Assembly: GCA_021774625.1 (NCBI GenBank)
Contig: JAJFIV010000012.1
Location: forward strand, 57,103 to 121,102
Reading direction: 5' to 3'
Origin: Alphaproteobacteria bacterium
GTDB taxonomy: Bacteria > Pseudomonadota > Alphaproteobacteria > Sphingomonadales > JAKSBY01
DNA length: 64,000 nt
Within the stretch, counting starts at the first letter, position 1. Each line of letters begins with the position of its first letter. The notes under the pieces were generated by a model. It was not told the origin of the DNA. It was given only the letters and a program-made list of their open reading frames with translations, and did not search any database. Position numbers and translations under genes: made by a program. This document shows positions 53,724-63,351 of the stretch, piece by piece.

Positions 53724-55049
53724 ATGCAGGGAGAACAAATGCGACAGATAGACTGGTTTCTTGCGGGGCTTCTGACCCTGTTCGGAGCCTACAGCGTGAC
53801 GGGGTCCGCCGCCCCTGCCGGCGAAGGGGAAATGAGCCCCTTCGAGCAATCCCGTCTTTACCGCGAACAGGCGGCAAAATCTTATGGCGAGGGCAATCTG
53901 GCGGGGGCCTATGACGGATTTCAAAAAGCTCTTGAGCTGGTTCCCAATCATCCCGGCCTGATGTCCAACCTTGCCGTCATTGCGGCCCAACGGGGAGAGG
54001 CTGATAAAAGCCTGGACTGGCTGGAACATTATGCGGATCTTGGACTTGTCGCTGACCTGACACAGTTTGAGGAAATGAAAGTCCTGGCGGACCACCCCCG
54101 GCTGGCGGAGATAAAGGCCCATCTGAATGCCAATGGCGAACCGGCCGGCGATGTAACGAAGGTATTGGTGTTGGCTGATAAAATCCGCATTGGCGAAGGC
54201 CTTGTCTATGATGAGAGGGCGGACCGGTATCTGATTTCCAGTGTAGGGGAAAGAGCGATTTACAGTATTGACCGCACTGGTGGGATGCAGCCGTTTCTTG
54301 ACGGGGCAGGCCTGGCTATTGCCGGGATAACCGGCATGAAAATTGCCCCGGAAGCTGGGATCCTGTGGTTTGCCGGCGCTGGATTGCCGCCGGTTCCCGG
54401 CCTTGCGGCAGAAGAGCGCAACCGGTCCGCGGTTTATGCCACTGATTTGGATGGGAAAATTATTAAACGGCTGGATATGCCGGGGCAGGGCCATTTGTTC
54501 GGCGATCTCATTCTCTCGAAAGACGGGGGCATTTATGTGTCGGACAGCGGGGACGCGCCGGCCATTTACCGGCTTTCGGCGAAAACCGGACAGTATGAAA
54601 GGATTGCCGGCGGCCCGGCTTTCGGGTCGCTACAGGGGCTGGCATTTTCAGGCGACGAACAAACGCTTTATTTTGCCGATTATTCCACCGGCCTTTATGC
54701 GCTCGACAGGACCACACGGGAAGTCGCCGCGCTGAGGCCATCGGAAAAGACTACCCTGCTGGGTATTGACGGCCTTTATTTTTACAAAAACAGTCTGATC
54801 GCCATCCAGAATGGGGTGACCCCCAACCGGGTCATCCGCCTTCGGCTCGATAACGCTGGACGCCGCATCGAACGGGTGGAGACATTGGCCGCCAATCATC
54901 CGGACATTGCCGATCCGACACTGGGTTTTATCAGGAAGGATGACTTTCTTTTCATCGCCAACAGCCAATGGCCTAAATTCGGCCGCGGTACACCGGCGCC
55001 GGATGAACTGGATCGGATCGTCATTCTGAAAGTCCCGTTAACGCCGTGA
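53724..55049 (+). CDS. Exported protein with TPR-like N-terminus and SMP-30/beta-propeller-like domain
   Basis: GAYDGFQKALELVPNHPGLMSNLAVIAAQRGEADKSLDWLE then IGEGLVYDERADRYLISSVGERAIYSIDR...DLILSKDGGIYVSDSGDAPAIYRL. Confidence 0.8.
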   Translation: MQGEQMRQIDWFLAGLLTLFGAYSVTGSAAPAGEGEMSPFEQSRLYREQAAKSYGEGNLAGAYDGFQKALELVPNHPGLMSNLAVIAAQRGEADKSLDWLEHYADLGLVADLTQFEEMKVLADHPRLAEIKAHLNANGEPAGDVTKVLVLADKIRIGEGLVYDERADRYLISSVGERAIYSIDRTGGMQPFLDGAGLAIAGITGMKIAPEAGILWFAGAGLPPVPGLAAEERNRSAVYATDLDGKIIKRLDMPGQGHLFGDLILSKDGGIYVSDSGDAPAIYRLSAKTGQYERIAGGPAFGSLQGLAFSGDEQTLYFADYSTGLYALDRTTREVAALRPSEKTTLLGIDGLYFYKNSLIAIQNGVTPNRVIRLRLDNAGRRIERVETLAANHPDIADPTLGFIRKDDFLFIANSQWPKFGRGTPAPDELDRIVILKVPLTP

Positions 55050-56303
55050 TCCCGGTTTCAGGCTGCGGCCTTTTTTAACGCTTTCCGGACCGAATTTTTC
55101 ACGGATCGCATCGACGGCCCGTTCCGCCCCGGCTTTTCGCGCCTTGCCGGGATCAATCAGGTCCGGCGGATCGGCAAGATGCGGATCGGCGAATTCGGCA
55201 ATACCAACCCCGATCAGGCGATATTTTTGCCCCCTGGCTTCCTTTTTCAGCAAAGAACGGCTTTCCTCAAATAATATGCTGGCAAGCTGGGTTGGGGCGC
55301 CAAGCGTATGCGAGCGGCTGATGCTTTTGTGACGCGCTGTTTTCAGTTTTAATGTTACGGTCTTGCCGGCCATTTCCTTTTGTTTCAGGCCTGCCGAGAC
55401 CCGCTCGCAAAGCGGCCACAGTTTTTTTTCCAGATTGTCATAATCGCTGATGTCCTCGAAAAATGTCGTTTCGGCGGAAATGCTTTTCCGTCTGCTTTCC
55501 CGATTGATTATGCGGGCGTCCTCACCGCGGGAAAGCCGGGCCAGTCTGCGTCCCATGACGCCATAACGGCGGATCAGGTCCTCCTCTGCCATCTGCTGCA
55601 ACTGGCCGATGGTTTTGATGCCGTCGCGGCGCAGCCTGTCATTCAGCGCCTTGCCGACCCCCCAGATCAAAGTGACCGGTTTCGTCTTAAGAAATACCAG
55701 GGTTTCCGCCCGGCCGATCACCGCGAATCCCCGGGGCTTGTTGAGATCGGAAGCAACCTTTGCGAGGAATTTATTATGGCTGAGGCCGATGGAAACCGTA
55801 ATGCCGATTTTGCGGTGAATATCCCCGGCGAGCCGGGCCAGGCTTTCCGCTGCGCTGCTTTTATGCAGCCTTTCGGTGCCCGAAAGGTCAAGAAAGGCCT
55901 CATCGATGGAAATGGGCTCGATAGCGGGCGTTATTTTCTCCATCAGGGCGCGGACCTCACGGCTGACCGCCGCATATTTTTTCATGCTTGGCTTGATCAC
56001 CACCGCTTCCGGGCAGGCCTGTAACGCCTTGAACATCGGCATGGCGGAATGAATGCCATAGGTGCGCGCCACATAGCAGGCTGTGCTGACGACGCCGCGT
56101 TTGCCGCCGCCGATAATGACCGGCTTATCGGCCAGTGAGGGGTTATCGCGTTTTTCCACGGCGGCGTAAAAGGCATCACAATCCAGATGGGCAATGGTCA
56201 GGTCGAACAGCTCGGGATGGTCAAGAACACGCGGGCTGCCGCAGACCGGGCAGCGTTGGACCCTACGGGGGCTTTTTTTACAGCAATCGCGGCAGAGGAT
56301 CAT
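55038..56303 (-). CDS. dinB: DNA polymerase IV (Y-family)
   Basis: IAHLDCDAFYAAVEKRDNPSLADKPVIIGGG...ISIDEAFLDLSGTERL; N-terminal CxxC..CxxC extension. Confidence 0.96.
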   Translation of the reverse strand: MILCRDCCKKSPRRVQRCPVCGSPRVLDHPELFDLTIAHLDCDAFYAAVEKRDNPSLADKPVIIGGGKRGVVSTACYVARTYGIHSAMPMFKALQACPEAVVIKPSMKKYAAVSREVRALMEKITPAIEPISIDEAFLDLSGTERLHKSSAAESLARLAGDIHRKIGITVSIGLSHNKFLAKVASDLNKPRGFAVIGRAETLVFLKTKPVTLIWGVGKALNDRLRRDGIKTIGQLQQMAEEDLIRRYGVMGRRLARLSRGEDARIINRESRRKSISAETTFFEDISDYDNLEKKLWPLCERVSAGLKQKEMAGKTVTLKLKTARHKSISRSHTLGAPTQLASILFEESRSLLKKEARGQKYRLIGVGIAEFADPHLADPPDLIDPGKARKAGAERAVDAIREKFGPESVKKGRSLKPGSRR

Positions 56304-56335
56304 TTTGCCCTGGCTCCGGCCCCAATCTCATGGCG

Positions 56336-57001
56336 CTAATATCCAAATTCCGTCAGTTGCGCAGCGATATAATCTGCCGCCTTTTCCCAGTTGTCGATCC
56401 GCATATGTGCCCCGCTAGCAGGCTCTACAAGGCCGGCGAGCCGGGCGTCCGCGACAAAATGGATGCGATGAACATCGGGGGCATGTTCGGCGACGGAGGA
56501 AATATTCTCCGGCAGGTCGTCAATGAAAAAAACCGGTGCCTCATGATAATTGGTAATGGCCTGAACCGCTAGGCCTTTAGGGCCGCGATTGGCGATCAGG
56601 GGATAATCCATGCCATGCCCGGCAAGAGACGTCTGCCGTTTTGCTTTTTGCTCGGCGGGAACGTTGCTGAGGATTATAATCTGCGCCCGCTGTGATAGTT
56701 TTTCGAGGGCCCCTGCCGCACCGTTGACCGGAGGGCAGCTCTGCACGCATTCCCTGAAAAACCCGCCTATTAAATCCGGAATATCGGTTTTGTCGACGGG
56801 ATACCCGGTCTCCCGGCATTTGATATTTCCGGCAAGTTGAAAACTCGCCAGATCAAGGAAAAGGCCTTGCTTCGACAGGAATTTTTCCAGGGGGGCGACG
56901 AAGTGAACCAGAACCTCATCCGCATCGGTAAGAATTAACGGACGGCTGCCTTCCAGAGACAGGTGTGGCATTTGTTTTGAGATAAGCAAAGGATCATACA
57001 T
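56336..57001 (-). CDS. HAD-like hydrolase
   Basis: LILTDADEVLVHFVAPLEKFL (variant motif I), QIIILSNVPAEQKAKR, VFFIDDLPENISSVAEHAPDVHRIHFVAD. Confidence 0.8.
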   Translation of the reverse strand: MYDPLLISKQMPHLSLEGSRPLILTDADEVLVHFVAPLEKFLSKQGLFLDLASFQLAGNIKCRETGYPVDKTDIPDLIGGFFRECVQSCPPVNGAAGALEKLSQRAQIIILSNVPAEQKAKRQTSLAGHGMDYPLIANRGPKGLAVQAITNYHEAPVFFIDDLPENISSVAEHAPDVHRIHFVADARLAGLVEPASGAHMRIDNWEKAADYIAAQLTEFGY

Positions 57002-57278
57002 GCTGCCACCTTACTGTGTTTGCCAATACATGTCTTTCCATAAGAGTGACAAACAATTGCAGGTGCAAGTTCTGTAAAATATAAATTCGGAAGTAGAAAA
57101 ATAGCTCTTTATAGTCTGCAAGCGTAACTTTTCCTTAGGAATAGGGTGGTATCCACAAAAGGTATCTATTATTAGCATATCCGGAATTATGCCGTCAGGA
57201 TTAAAGTGGCGAAAATAGCAGCGGACTTGGTGTATGAGTAATATAGTCAGCGGGTCCCAAAATTTATCCGGGGGAGTT

Positions 57279-57644
57279 ATGGCCAAAAAGATTCTGATTG
57301 TCGAAGATAACGAACTGAATATGAAGCTCTTCAGTGATCTTTTGCACGCCCACGATTATGAGACCATTCAAACCCGGGATGGGATGGCGGCGCTTGATCT
57401 GGCGCGCCAGCACCGGCCGGACTTGATTCTGATGGATATCCAATTGCCGGAAGTTTCCGGACTGGAAGTGACCAAGTGGATTAAGCAGGATGAGGAATTG
57501 AAGTCGATTCCCATCATTGCCGTAACCGCCTTCGCCATGAAGGGGGATGAGGAAAAAATCCGTCAGGGGGGGTGCGAAGCTTATATAGCCAAACCAATTT
57601 CCGTGGCGGGTTTTTTGGAAACCGTCCGAAGTTTCGCTGGATAG
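57279..57644 (+). CDS. divK: Single-domain response regulator DivK
   Basis: [35 protein letters not shown]...[22 protein letters not shown]; directly upstream of pleD. Confidence 0.95.
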   Translation: MAKKILIVEDNELNMKLFSDLLHAHDYETIQTRDGMAALDLARQHRPDLILMDIQLPEVSGLEVTKWIKQDEELKSIPIIAVTAFAMKGDEEKIRQGGCEAYIAKPISVAGFLETVRSFAG

Positions 57645-57654
57645 GTAAGTAATA

Positions 57655-59025
57655 ATGACTGCACGTGTTCTCGTCGTTGATGATATCCTCCCGAACGTTA
57701 AGCTTCTGGAAGCGAAGCTGACCAGCGAATATTTTGACGTATTGACGGCAACTTCCGGCCCCGATGCGCTCGATATCGTCCAGCGGGAACAGCCGGATAT
57801 TGTTCTTCTTGACGTTATGATGCCGGGTATGAACGGATTTGAGGTTTGCAAGCGGATCAAAAGCGAACCGACCACGGTGCATATTCCGGTCGTGATGGTA
57901 ACGGCGCTGGATCAGGCGTCCGACCGTGTCGCAGGGCTTGAAGCAGGAGCCGATGATTTTCTCACAAAGCCGGTTCAGGATCTGGCGCTTTTCGCCCGGG
58001 TGCGCTCGCTGGTCCGCCTTAAGGTTATGATGGATGAGCTTCGGAACCGGGAAACCACCGGCCTCAGCATGGGGGGAACCGGCGCGCAGGAAATTGACAC
58101 TAAAATCAGCCCGGCCGATACCCAAATCCTGCTCATTGAGGAGCAGCAGAATGTTGCCGACCGGTTAATCAGGCATTTGTCGGAACTGGCGACACTGACC
58201 CACCTGAAAGGCGGCGATAAAATCGCCGAAAGGGCCCGGGAAAAAAACTATGATCTGGTTATTGCGAGCCTGACCATGACAGACACAGACGGCCTTCGCA
58301 TATGTTCGCAGTTTCGTACTTTCGATGAAACCCGGCAAATACCTGTGCTGGTTCTGGTCGATGAAGGCGATACCAAGCAACTGGTAAGGGCTCTTGAAAT
58401 GGGGGTTAATGACTATCTGATCCGACCGGTCGACCGTCTGGAACTGCTGGCCCGTGTCAAAACCCAGTTGAAACGAAAACGTTTTGCGGACCGTCTTCGT
58501 GAAAATTTCCATCTCAGCATGCGGCTGGCCACGACCGATGCGGTCACCGGGCTTTATAACAGGCATTATATGACCAGCCATCTGGATACGTTGCTGAGAA
58601 GCGCCCGCGAAAACAACAAACCGCTCTCCATCGCCATGCTGGATATTGATCATTTTAAGATCATCAATGACACCCATGGTCATGCAGCGGGGGATGAGGT
58701 GCTGCATGAATTTTCCCAGCGCATTGCCCGCAATGTGCGGGGCGTTGATCTGGCTGCGCGGTATGGCGGGGAGGAATTTGTCGTCATCATGCCGGAGACA
58801 GAACTGGAAACGTCCTTGACCATAGCCGAGCGGTTGCGGGCCACCGTCGCCGACCAAATCTTTGCAGTCGAGACCGCGGATAAACCGCTGAATGTGACGG
58901 TCAGCATCGGTCTCGCGACCCTGTGCGACGGGATCCGGACCAGCGCCGAACTTCTGGAAAAAGCCGACGAGGCACTTTATAAGGCAAAGCATGAAGGCCG
59001 CAACCGGATGGTTGTTGCTGCCTAG
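57655..59025 (+). CDS. pleD: PleD: two receiver domains plus GGDEF diguanylate cyclase
   Basis: ARVLVVDDILPNVKLLEAKL, second REC-like domain, ARYGGEEFVVIMPET. Confidence 0.96.
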   Translation: MTARVLVVDDILPNVKLLEAKLTSEYFDVLTATSGPDALDIVQREQPDIVLLDVMMPGMNGFEVCKRIKSEPTTVHIPVVMVTALDQASDRVAGLEAGADDFLTKPVQDLALFARVRSLVRLKVMMDELRNRETTGLSMGGTGAQEIDTKISPADTQILLIEEQQNVADRLIRHLSELATLTHLKGGDKIAERAREKNYDLVIASLTMTDTDGLRICSQFRTFDETRQIPVLVLVDEGDTKQLVRALEMGVNDYLIRPVDRLELLARVKTQLKRKRFADRLRENFHLSMRLATTDAVTGLYNRHYMTSHLDTLLRSARENNKPLSIAMLDIDHFKIINDTHGHAAGDEVLHEFSQRIARNVRGVDLAARYGGEEFVVIMPETELETSLTIAERLRATVADQIFAVETADKPLNVTVSIGLATLCDGIRTSAELLEKADEALYKAKHEGRNRMVVAA

Positions 59026-59199
59026 AGTCTTTTCTGATTAGGTTGACGTATTCCGCGCCCGTCACTGGTTTCCGGCGCAACCGCCCGACAGGATACCATA
59101 AGCGGGTGGCCGGGCGAGTTTCAAAAAAGACGCTCAGGATGAACGGGTTTGCCTGTCTCAAAGGCTCAGCCGTTCGTACCGGGCAGGGCCGAGAATCCG

Positions 59200-59580
59200 C
59201 ATCGCAGGACAGGAAAAGCGGAGGACTTCTGTTGCCCGGTGTCCTCCAGACCGCGGAAATGCTTCTGTTGCCCGGCGCATTCCAAGCCGCGCTACTTATC
59301 TGTTAACCAGATTCAATGAAGAATCACGGTTACGCTGCAAGAGCGAATGCCTCATTATCGTTGGCATTTGTGAGTTTGACCCATTACGGCGGTATCATGC
59401 CGGGCGAAAGAATACGTCTTTGAACATCCGTCGATCCTGGTTCGCCCCCATCAGAGACCGCCCAAACCTTGCATGCCGGGCGGTCTGTGGTGGAGGCGCC
59501 GGGTACTGCCCCCGGGTCCGAAATGTCTATTACACGCGTCGTTTATCGCCATAGCCGGCGAACCGGCACCCCTAATATAA
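59200..59580 (-). ncRNA. ssrA: Circularly permuted two-piece tmRNA (alphaproteobacterial type)
   Basis: Minus strand: acceptor piece ...ACCCGGGGGCAGTACCCGGCGCCTCCACCA (3' end at 59490), spacer 59450-59489 with AGACCGCCC/GGGCGGTCT hairpin, coding piece starting GGGGGCGAACCAGGATCGACG (59449), tag frame ANDNEAFALAA* at 59365-59330, two CCGGGCAACAGAAG pseudoknot-type repeats. GGGGGCG pairs with CGCCTCC (one G-U). Confidence 0.93.
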
Positions 59581-59648
59581 GTGATTTGGGTTAAGATTTG
59601 AAGAGAAACCTGTAAAATAAGAGGGATTCGAGCAAAAACGGGGACGTC

Positions 59649-60113
59649 ATGCCATCTTCAGCCACTTTCAGCATTCACCAGCTTACATCCAACAACGCGG
59701 AACTCATGGAGCGGATAAACACCATGTTCGGCGCGGCCTTTGAGGAGCCGGAACATTATTGCGACAAGCGTCCCTCTGCCGCCTATCTCGAAAAGCTGCT
59801 GGGTCAGGATCATTTTATCGCGCTTGCTGCCATGAATGAGGGCGAGGTGGTCGGCGGCCTTGTGGCCTATGTCCTGCAGAAATTCGAACAGGAACGCAGC
59901 GAAATCTATATCTACGATATCGCCGTCGATAAGCGTCACCGCCGCAAGGGCATTGCCACCGCCCTGATTAGCAAAGTCCGGACTATCGGCGCGGAGCGTG
60001 ACACCCATGTCATCTACATCCAGGCCGACAAGGGCGACGAAGCCCCCACCGCGCTCTATTCAAAGCTTGGCACGCGCGAAGAGGTGCTGCATTTTGATAT
60101 CGAGGTGGAGTGA
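59649..60113 (+). CDS. AAC(3)-I family aminoglycoside 3-N-acetyltransferase-like GNAT
   Basis: HFIALAAMNEGEVVGGLVAYVLQKFEQERSEIYIYDIAVDKRHRRKGIATALI...VIYIQADKGDEAPTALYSKLGTREEVLHFDI closely resembles AAC(3)-I. Confidence 0.88.
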   Translation: MPSSATFSIHQLTSNNAELMERINTMFGAAFEEPEHYCDKRPSAAYLEKLLGQDHFIALAAMNEGEVVGGLVAYVLQKFEQERSEIYIYDIAVDKRHRRKGIATALISKVRTIGAERDTHVIYIQADKGDEAPTALYSKLGTREEVLHFDIEVE

Positions 60114-60163
60114 GGGGCCATTGCCGGGAATCCTTTTTATGGGTATGTGACCTAAACTAAAAT

Positions 60164-61552
60164 TCACTCGGTATCTGAAATTTCCTCGAAATAACCATCG
60201 ATGTCTGAAGGCGACATGAATACGCCATCCAATACAATGCCATGCACGTCCCGTGCACCGGCAATGTCCAGCAAGGGATTTGCGTCAAGCATGACGAAGT
60301 TTGCCGAGAAGCCTTCGGCAATGGCGCCATGGTCTTTGTCGATGCCGAGGAATTCAACCGGGTTGATGGTGGCTGCCTGCAGGGCCTGCAAAGGTGTGAC
60401 GCCTGCCTCTGTCCAGATTTCCATTTCGTCCCAAACACTATAGCCGGGATAGACATGAAGATAACCGGTATCTGTTCCGGTCATCAGCCGCACACCCTGT
60501 TCCTGAAGAAAACGGATCATCTTTTTTACGGTATTGAATGTTCCCCGGTAAAGTTCTGCCCGTTGCTCCGGCGGCGGCAGGAACTGTTCATTGACCCTTG
60601 CCTGCAGGTCCCAGCTTTCCAGCACGCCTTCGGTCACGAGGGAATTGTGCTCTTCCAGCAATTCCTTTTCCGCCCACATTCGGTAGCTGGCCTGATAGAC
60701 GGTGGCGGTTGGCGTGAGCCATGTTCCGTTTTTTTTGAAAGCTGTGATGGCGGCAAGTGTTTCATCATTGCCGCAGCCATCATCGTTAAATTCACACCAT
60801 GGCATGATCAGATGTTCCAGCGATGCCTGCCCGGCGTCGGCCGCTTCTACGGGTGTCACATCGGATGGTATGTGGCCGCTAAAGGCGAATCCTGCTGCCG
60901 TGGCCTGTTGTGCTATTGCAAAATAAACATCGCGGTCAAGCTGCCCATGAACCTTGACAAAATCAACTCCGGCGGATTTGAGGTCTGCGATGACCCCTTC
61001 AACCTGATCGACATTTTCCACGGTCACGCGAAACGGCCAGTTATCCGTCGGACCATCAAGCGTCGGGCCAGCCACGAACATCTTCGGGCCGATCAAATCG
61101 GTATTATTCACCCGGTTGCGCAACTCCACGGGCTTATCCATCGCCCACCCCATGTCCCTGACGCCCAGCACCCCATTTTTCAACATAGGGGGAAAAGCGG
61201 CCTGCCATTCCCAGATACCGAAATGCACATGCATATCGTAAAGGCCAGGGATGACATATTTTCCCGTTGCATCCACTGTCTGTGCCGCACCGGGGCGGGT
61301 GATTTCGCCAGCAGGCGCGATCGTGTCAATCCGGTTATCCACGACGATAATTGAATAATTTTCGAGAATATCCCCCGTGCGCATATCAATGATATTTACG
61401 CCTTTAATCAGCAGCGGATTTTTCTCACTGTCCGGTGGATTCGTGGAACCCTGATCGCAGCCAGCCAAAAGAGCCGTCGCAAAAAGTACGATCAGATTGA
61501 TTTTCAGGTTTTTCATTTTGAGCCGCCCTGTTGTTTCGCCAGGCTCGTGCAA
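60164..61552 (-). CDS. Amidohydrolase family protein (lipoprotein)
   Basis: Lipobox LLAGC; GKYVIPGLYDMHVHFGIWEW (HxH), FSGHIPSDV, MTGTDTGYL. Confidence 0.93.
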   Translation of the reverse strand: MHEPGETTGRLKMKNLKINLIVLFATALLAGCDQGSTNPPDSEKNPLLIKGVNIIDMRTGDILENYSIIVVDNRIDTIAPAGEITRPGAAQTVDATGKYVIPGLYDMHVHFGIWEWQAAFPPMLKNGVLGVRDMGWAMDKPVELRNRVNNTDLIGPKMFVAGPTLDGPTDNWPFRVTVENVDQVEGVIADLKSAGVDFVKVHGQLDRDVYFAIAQQATAAGFAFSGHIPSDVTPVEAADAGQASLEHLIMPWCEFNDDGCGNDETLAAITAFKKNGTWLTPTATVYQASYRMWAEKELLEEHNSLVTEGVLESWDLQARVNEQFLPPPEQRAELYRGTFNTVKKMIRFLQEQGVRLMTGTDTGYLHVYPGYSVWDEMEIWTEAGVTPLQALQAATINPVEFLGIDKDHGAIAEGFSANFVMLDANPLLDIAGARDVHGIVLDGVFMSPSDIDGYFEEISDTE

Positions 61553-61707
61553 AGGATCATAAAGCAGGGTTTGTGGTTCGCAAGGAAAACAGGTGATGTA
61601 TTAATGGAAGGGCCTGGCATTCCGGCATTCCAGGTCCATTATCCGACAGCCGCGGGTGTACTATGGCCCGGCTTGACATCAGTTTAATCTTATATAATAT
61701 ATATGTT

Positions 61708-62079
61708 ATGGAAAAAATTGGTTATATAGATACACCGCCGAATCTTGATGCCGTTTTTGCGGCGCTGGCGGACCCGACGCGGCGGGCGATCCTGACGCGG
61801 CTGGCGGCGGGGCAGGCGTCGGTCAATGAGATCGCGGAACCTTTCGCAATCAGCCAGCCGGCGGTCTCAAGGCATCTGAAGGTGCTGGAGCGGGCCGGGC
61901 TGATCGAACGCGGCATTGACGAACAGCGCCGCCCGGCGACGCTGAAGGCGGAACCGATGGCGCTGGCCGTCGACTGGCTGACGCAATTCAGGGAATTCTG
62001 GGGGAAAAGCTTCGATCAGCTTGATGACCTTCTCCTCACACTGAAACAATCAAACGAACAGGAACCAGACAATGAGTGA
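61708..62079 (+). CDS. ArsR-family transcriptional regulator
   Basis: LDAVFAALADPTRRAILTRLAAGQASVNEIAEPFAISQPAVSRHLKVLERAGLIER; start taken at MEKIGY. Confidence 0.94.
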   Translation: MEKIGYIDTPPNLDAVFAALADPTRRAILTRLAAGQASVNEIAEPFAISQPAVSRHLKVLERAGLIERGIDEQRRPATLKAEPMALAVDWLTQFREFWGKSFDQLDDLLLTLKQSNEQEPDNE

Positions 62080-62581
62080 CTTACCGGAATATATTCTTGA
62101 CCGCGTCTTCGACGCCCCCCGCGACATGGTCTGGCGCGCCTGGACCGACCCCGCGTTGCTCGCGCGCTGGTACGGCCCCAATGTGGAAACCATTATCCAC
62201 AAATTTGACCTGAAACCCGGCGGCGTCTGGCTGAATGAAATGAAATGGGGCGACAAGTCCAATTGCAGCAAAATGACCTTTCAGGAGGTTGTCGCGCCGG
62301 AAAAACTGGTCTGGCATCACACCATGACGGATACCGACTGGAACATCGCCGCCAACCCCATGATGCCCGACTGGCCCCGCATCCTGCTGACCACGGTAAC
62401 GTTCGAGGAGAATGGCGCCACCACCAATGTCCGCCTGACCCAGATCCCCTTTGAGGCCACCGCCGCCGAAATCGCCTGCTTCAAAGAAGCTATGGCCGGC
62501 ATGGATAAAGGCTGGGGCAGCGGCTATGCCATACTGGATGAGATGCTGCGGGAATTGCGGGGAAGTGGGAACGGCAAGTAA
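62072..62581 (+). CDS. SRPBCC/AHSA1-domain protein
   Basis: LDRVFDAPRDMVWRAWTDPALLARWYGPN; overlaps the ArsR gene stop. Confidence 0.94.
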   Translation: MSDLPEYILDRVFDAPRDMVWRAWTDPALLARWYGPNVETIIHKFDLKPGGVWLNEMKWGDKSNCSKMTFQEVVAPEKLVWHHTMTDTDWNIAANPMMPDWPRILLTTVTFEENGATTNVRLTQIPFEATAAEIACFKEAMAGMDKGWGSGYAILDEMLRELRGSGNGK

Positions 62582-62588
62582 GCCTTGC

Positions 62589-62912
62589 TTACGTCGTCAC
62601 GACGGTCATATGACCGATACCCCGGGACCGGGGCTTAAGGGCAATTTCCACGTCGCGGTTGAGTTTCATCGCAAAGTCGAGCAGCTTTTGCATGGAAAAA
62701 TTGTCCAGTTCGCCCCGCAGTAATCTGGAAACTTCGCTCTGATTGACGCCGAGGAGTTTTCCAGCCGCAACCTGCGTGAGTTTGCGCTGTTTGATAATCT
62801 GGCCGAGTTGGAAAACCAACGCCGCCTTGGCATTCAGCTCTGCCGAATCCTCAAGTCCAAGATCAGCAAACACGTTGGCGCCGTCTGATACTGTTTTCTT
62901 TTGCCGTGCCAT
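62589..62912 (-). CDS. XRE-type antitoxin
   Basis: LGQIIKQRKLTQVAAGKLLGVNQSEVSRLLRGELDNFSMQKLLDFAMKL; downstream of toxin-like ORF. Confidence 0.9.
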   Translation of the reverse strand: MARQKKTVSDGANVFADLGLEDSAELNAKAALVFQLGQIIKQRKLTQVAAGKLLGVNQSEVSRLLRGELDNFSMQKLLDFAMKLNRDVEIALKPRSRGIGHMTVVTT

Positions 62913-62915
62913 TGC

Positions 62916-63281
62916 TCAGTCCTTTCTTTTCCGGTGCATTTCTTCCGCCATTTTTAGCCGTTGCCGGATGACATCTATCTCATGTTTGGGCGTTGCGATC
63001 CCGCGCTTTGATTTTTTCTGGAAAGCATGCAGTACATAAACCACACCAGCCAGTCTCACTGTATAAACAGCCCGGAAGGTATCGCCGTCATGATTTGCAA
63101 TCACCTCCAACACACTGCGGCTGGAAAAACCTTTCAGCGGCTTGACATCCTTCGCGGACCCGCCGCGCTGCGCCGCATAGAGCGCGTAACCCATCAACAC
63201 CCGGGCTGGACGCGGAAAACAGCGGATATCCTCACGCACTTTTTCAACCACAAAGGCAACGGGCTTAACGTTCATCACCAT
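62916..63281 (-). CDS. RelE/HigB-like (phage Gp49-like) toxin
   Basis: VKPLKGFSSRSVLEVIANHDGDTFRAVYTVRLAGVVYVLHAFQKKSKRGIATPKHEIDVIRQRLKMAEE. Confidence 0.9.
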   Translation of the reverse strand: MVMNVKPVAFVVEKVREDIRCFPRPARVLMGYALYAAQRGGSAKDVKPLKGFSSRSVLEVIANHDGDTFRAVYTVRLAGVVYVLHAFQKKSKRGIATPKHEIDVIRQRLKMAEEMHRKRKD

Positions 63282-63334
63282 ATTATGGGAACATTCCCAT
63301 AAAATTGCAAATGAATTCCTGGGGACGGCATTAA

Positions 63335-63351
63335 GGGGACGGTATACTTAA
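63335..63351 (-). repeat. REP-like motif, copy C
   Basis: GGGGACGGTATACTTAA; exact reverse complement of 25814-25830. Confidence 0.7.

Noticed and set aside
59043-59306. 87-aa plus-strand ORF after pleD
   Set aside because: Overlaps the antisense strand of the tmRNA coding piece; no L33 (rpmG) similarity although rpmG follows pleD in some relatives.
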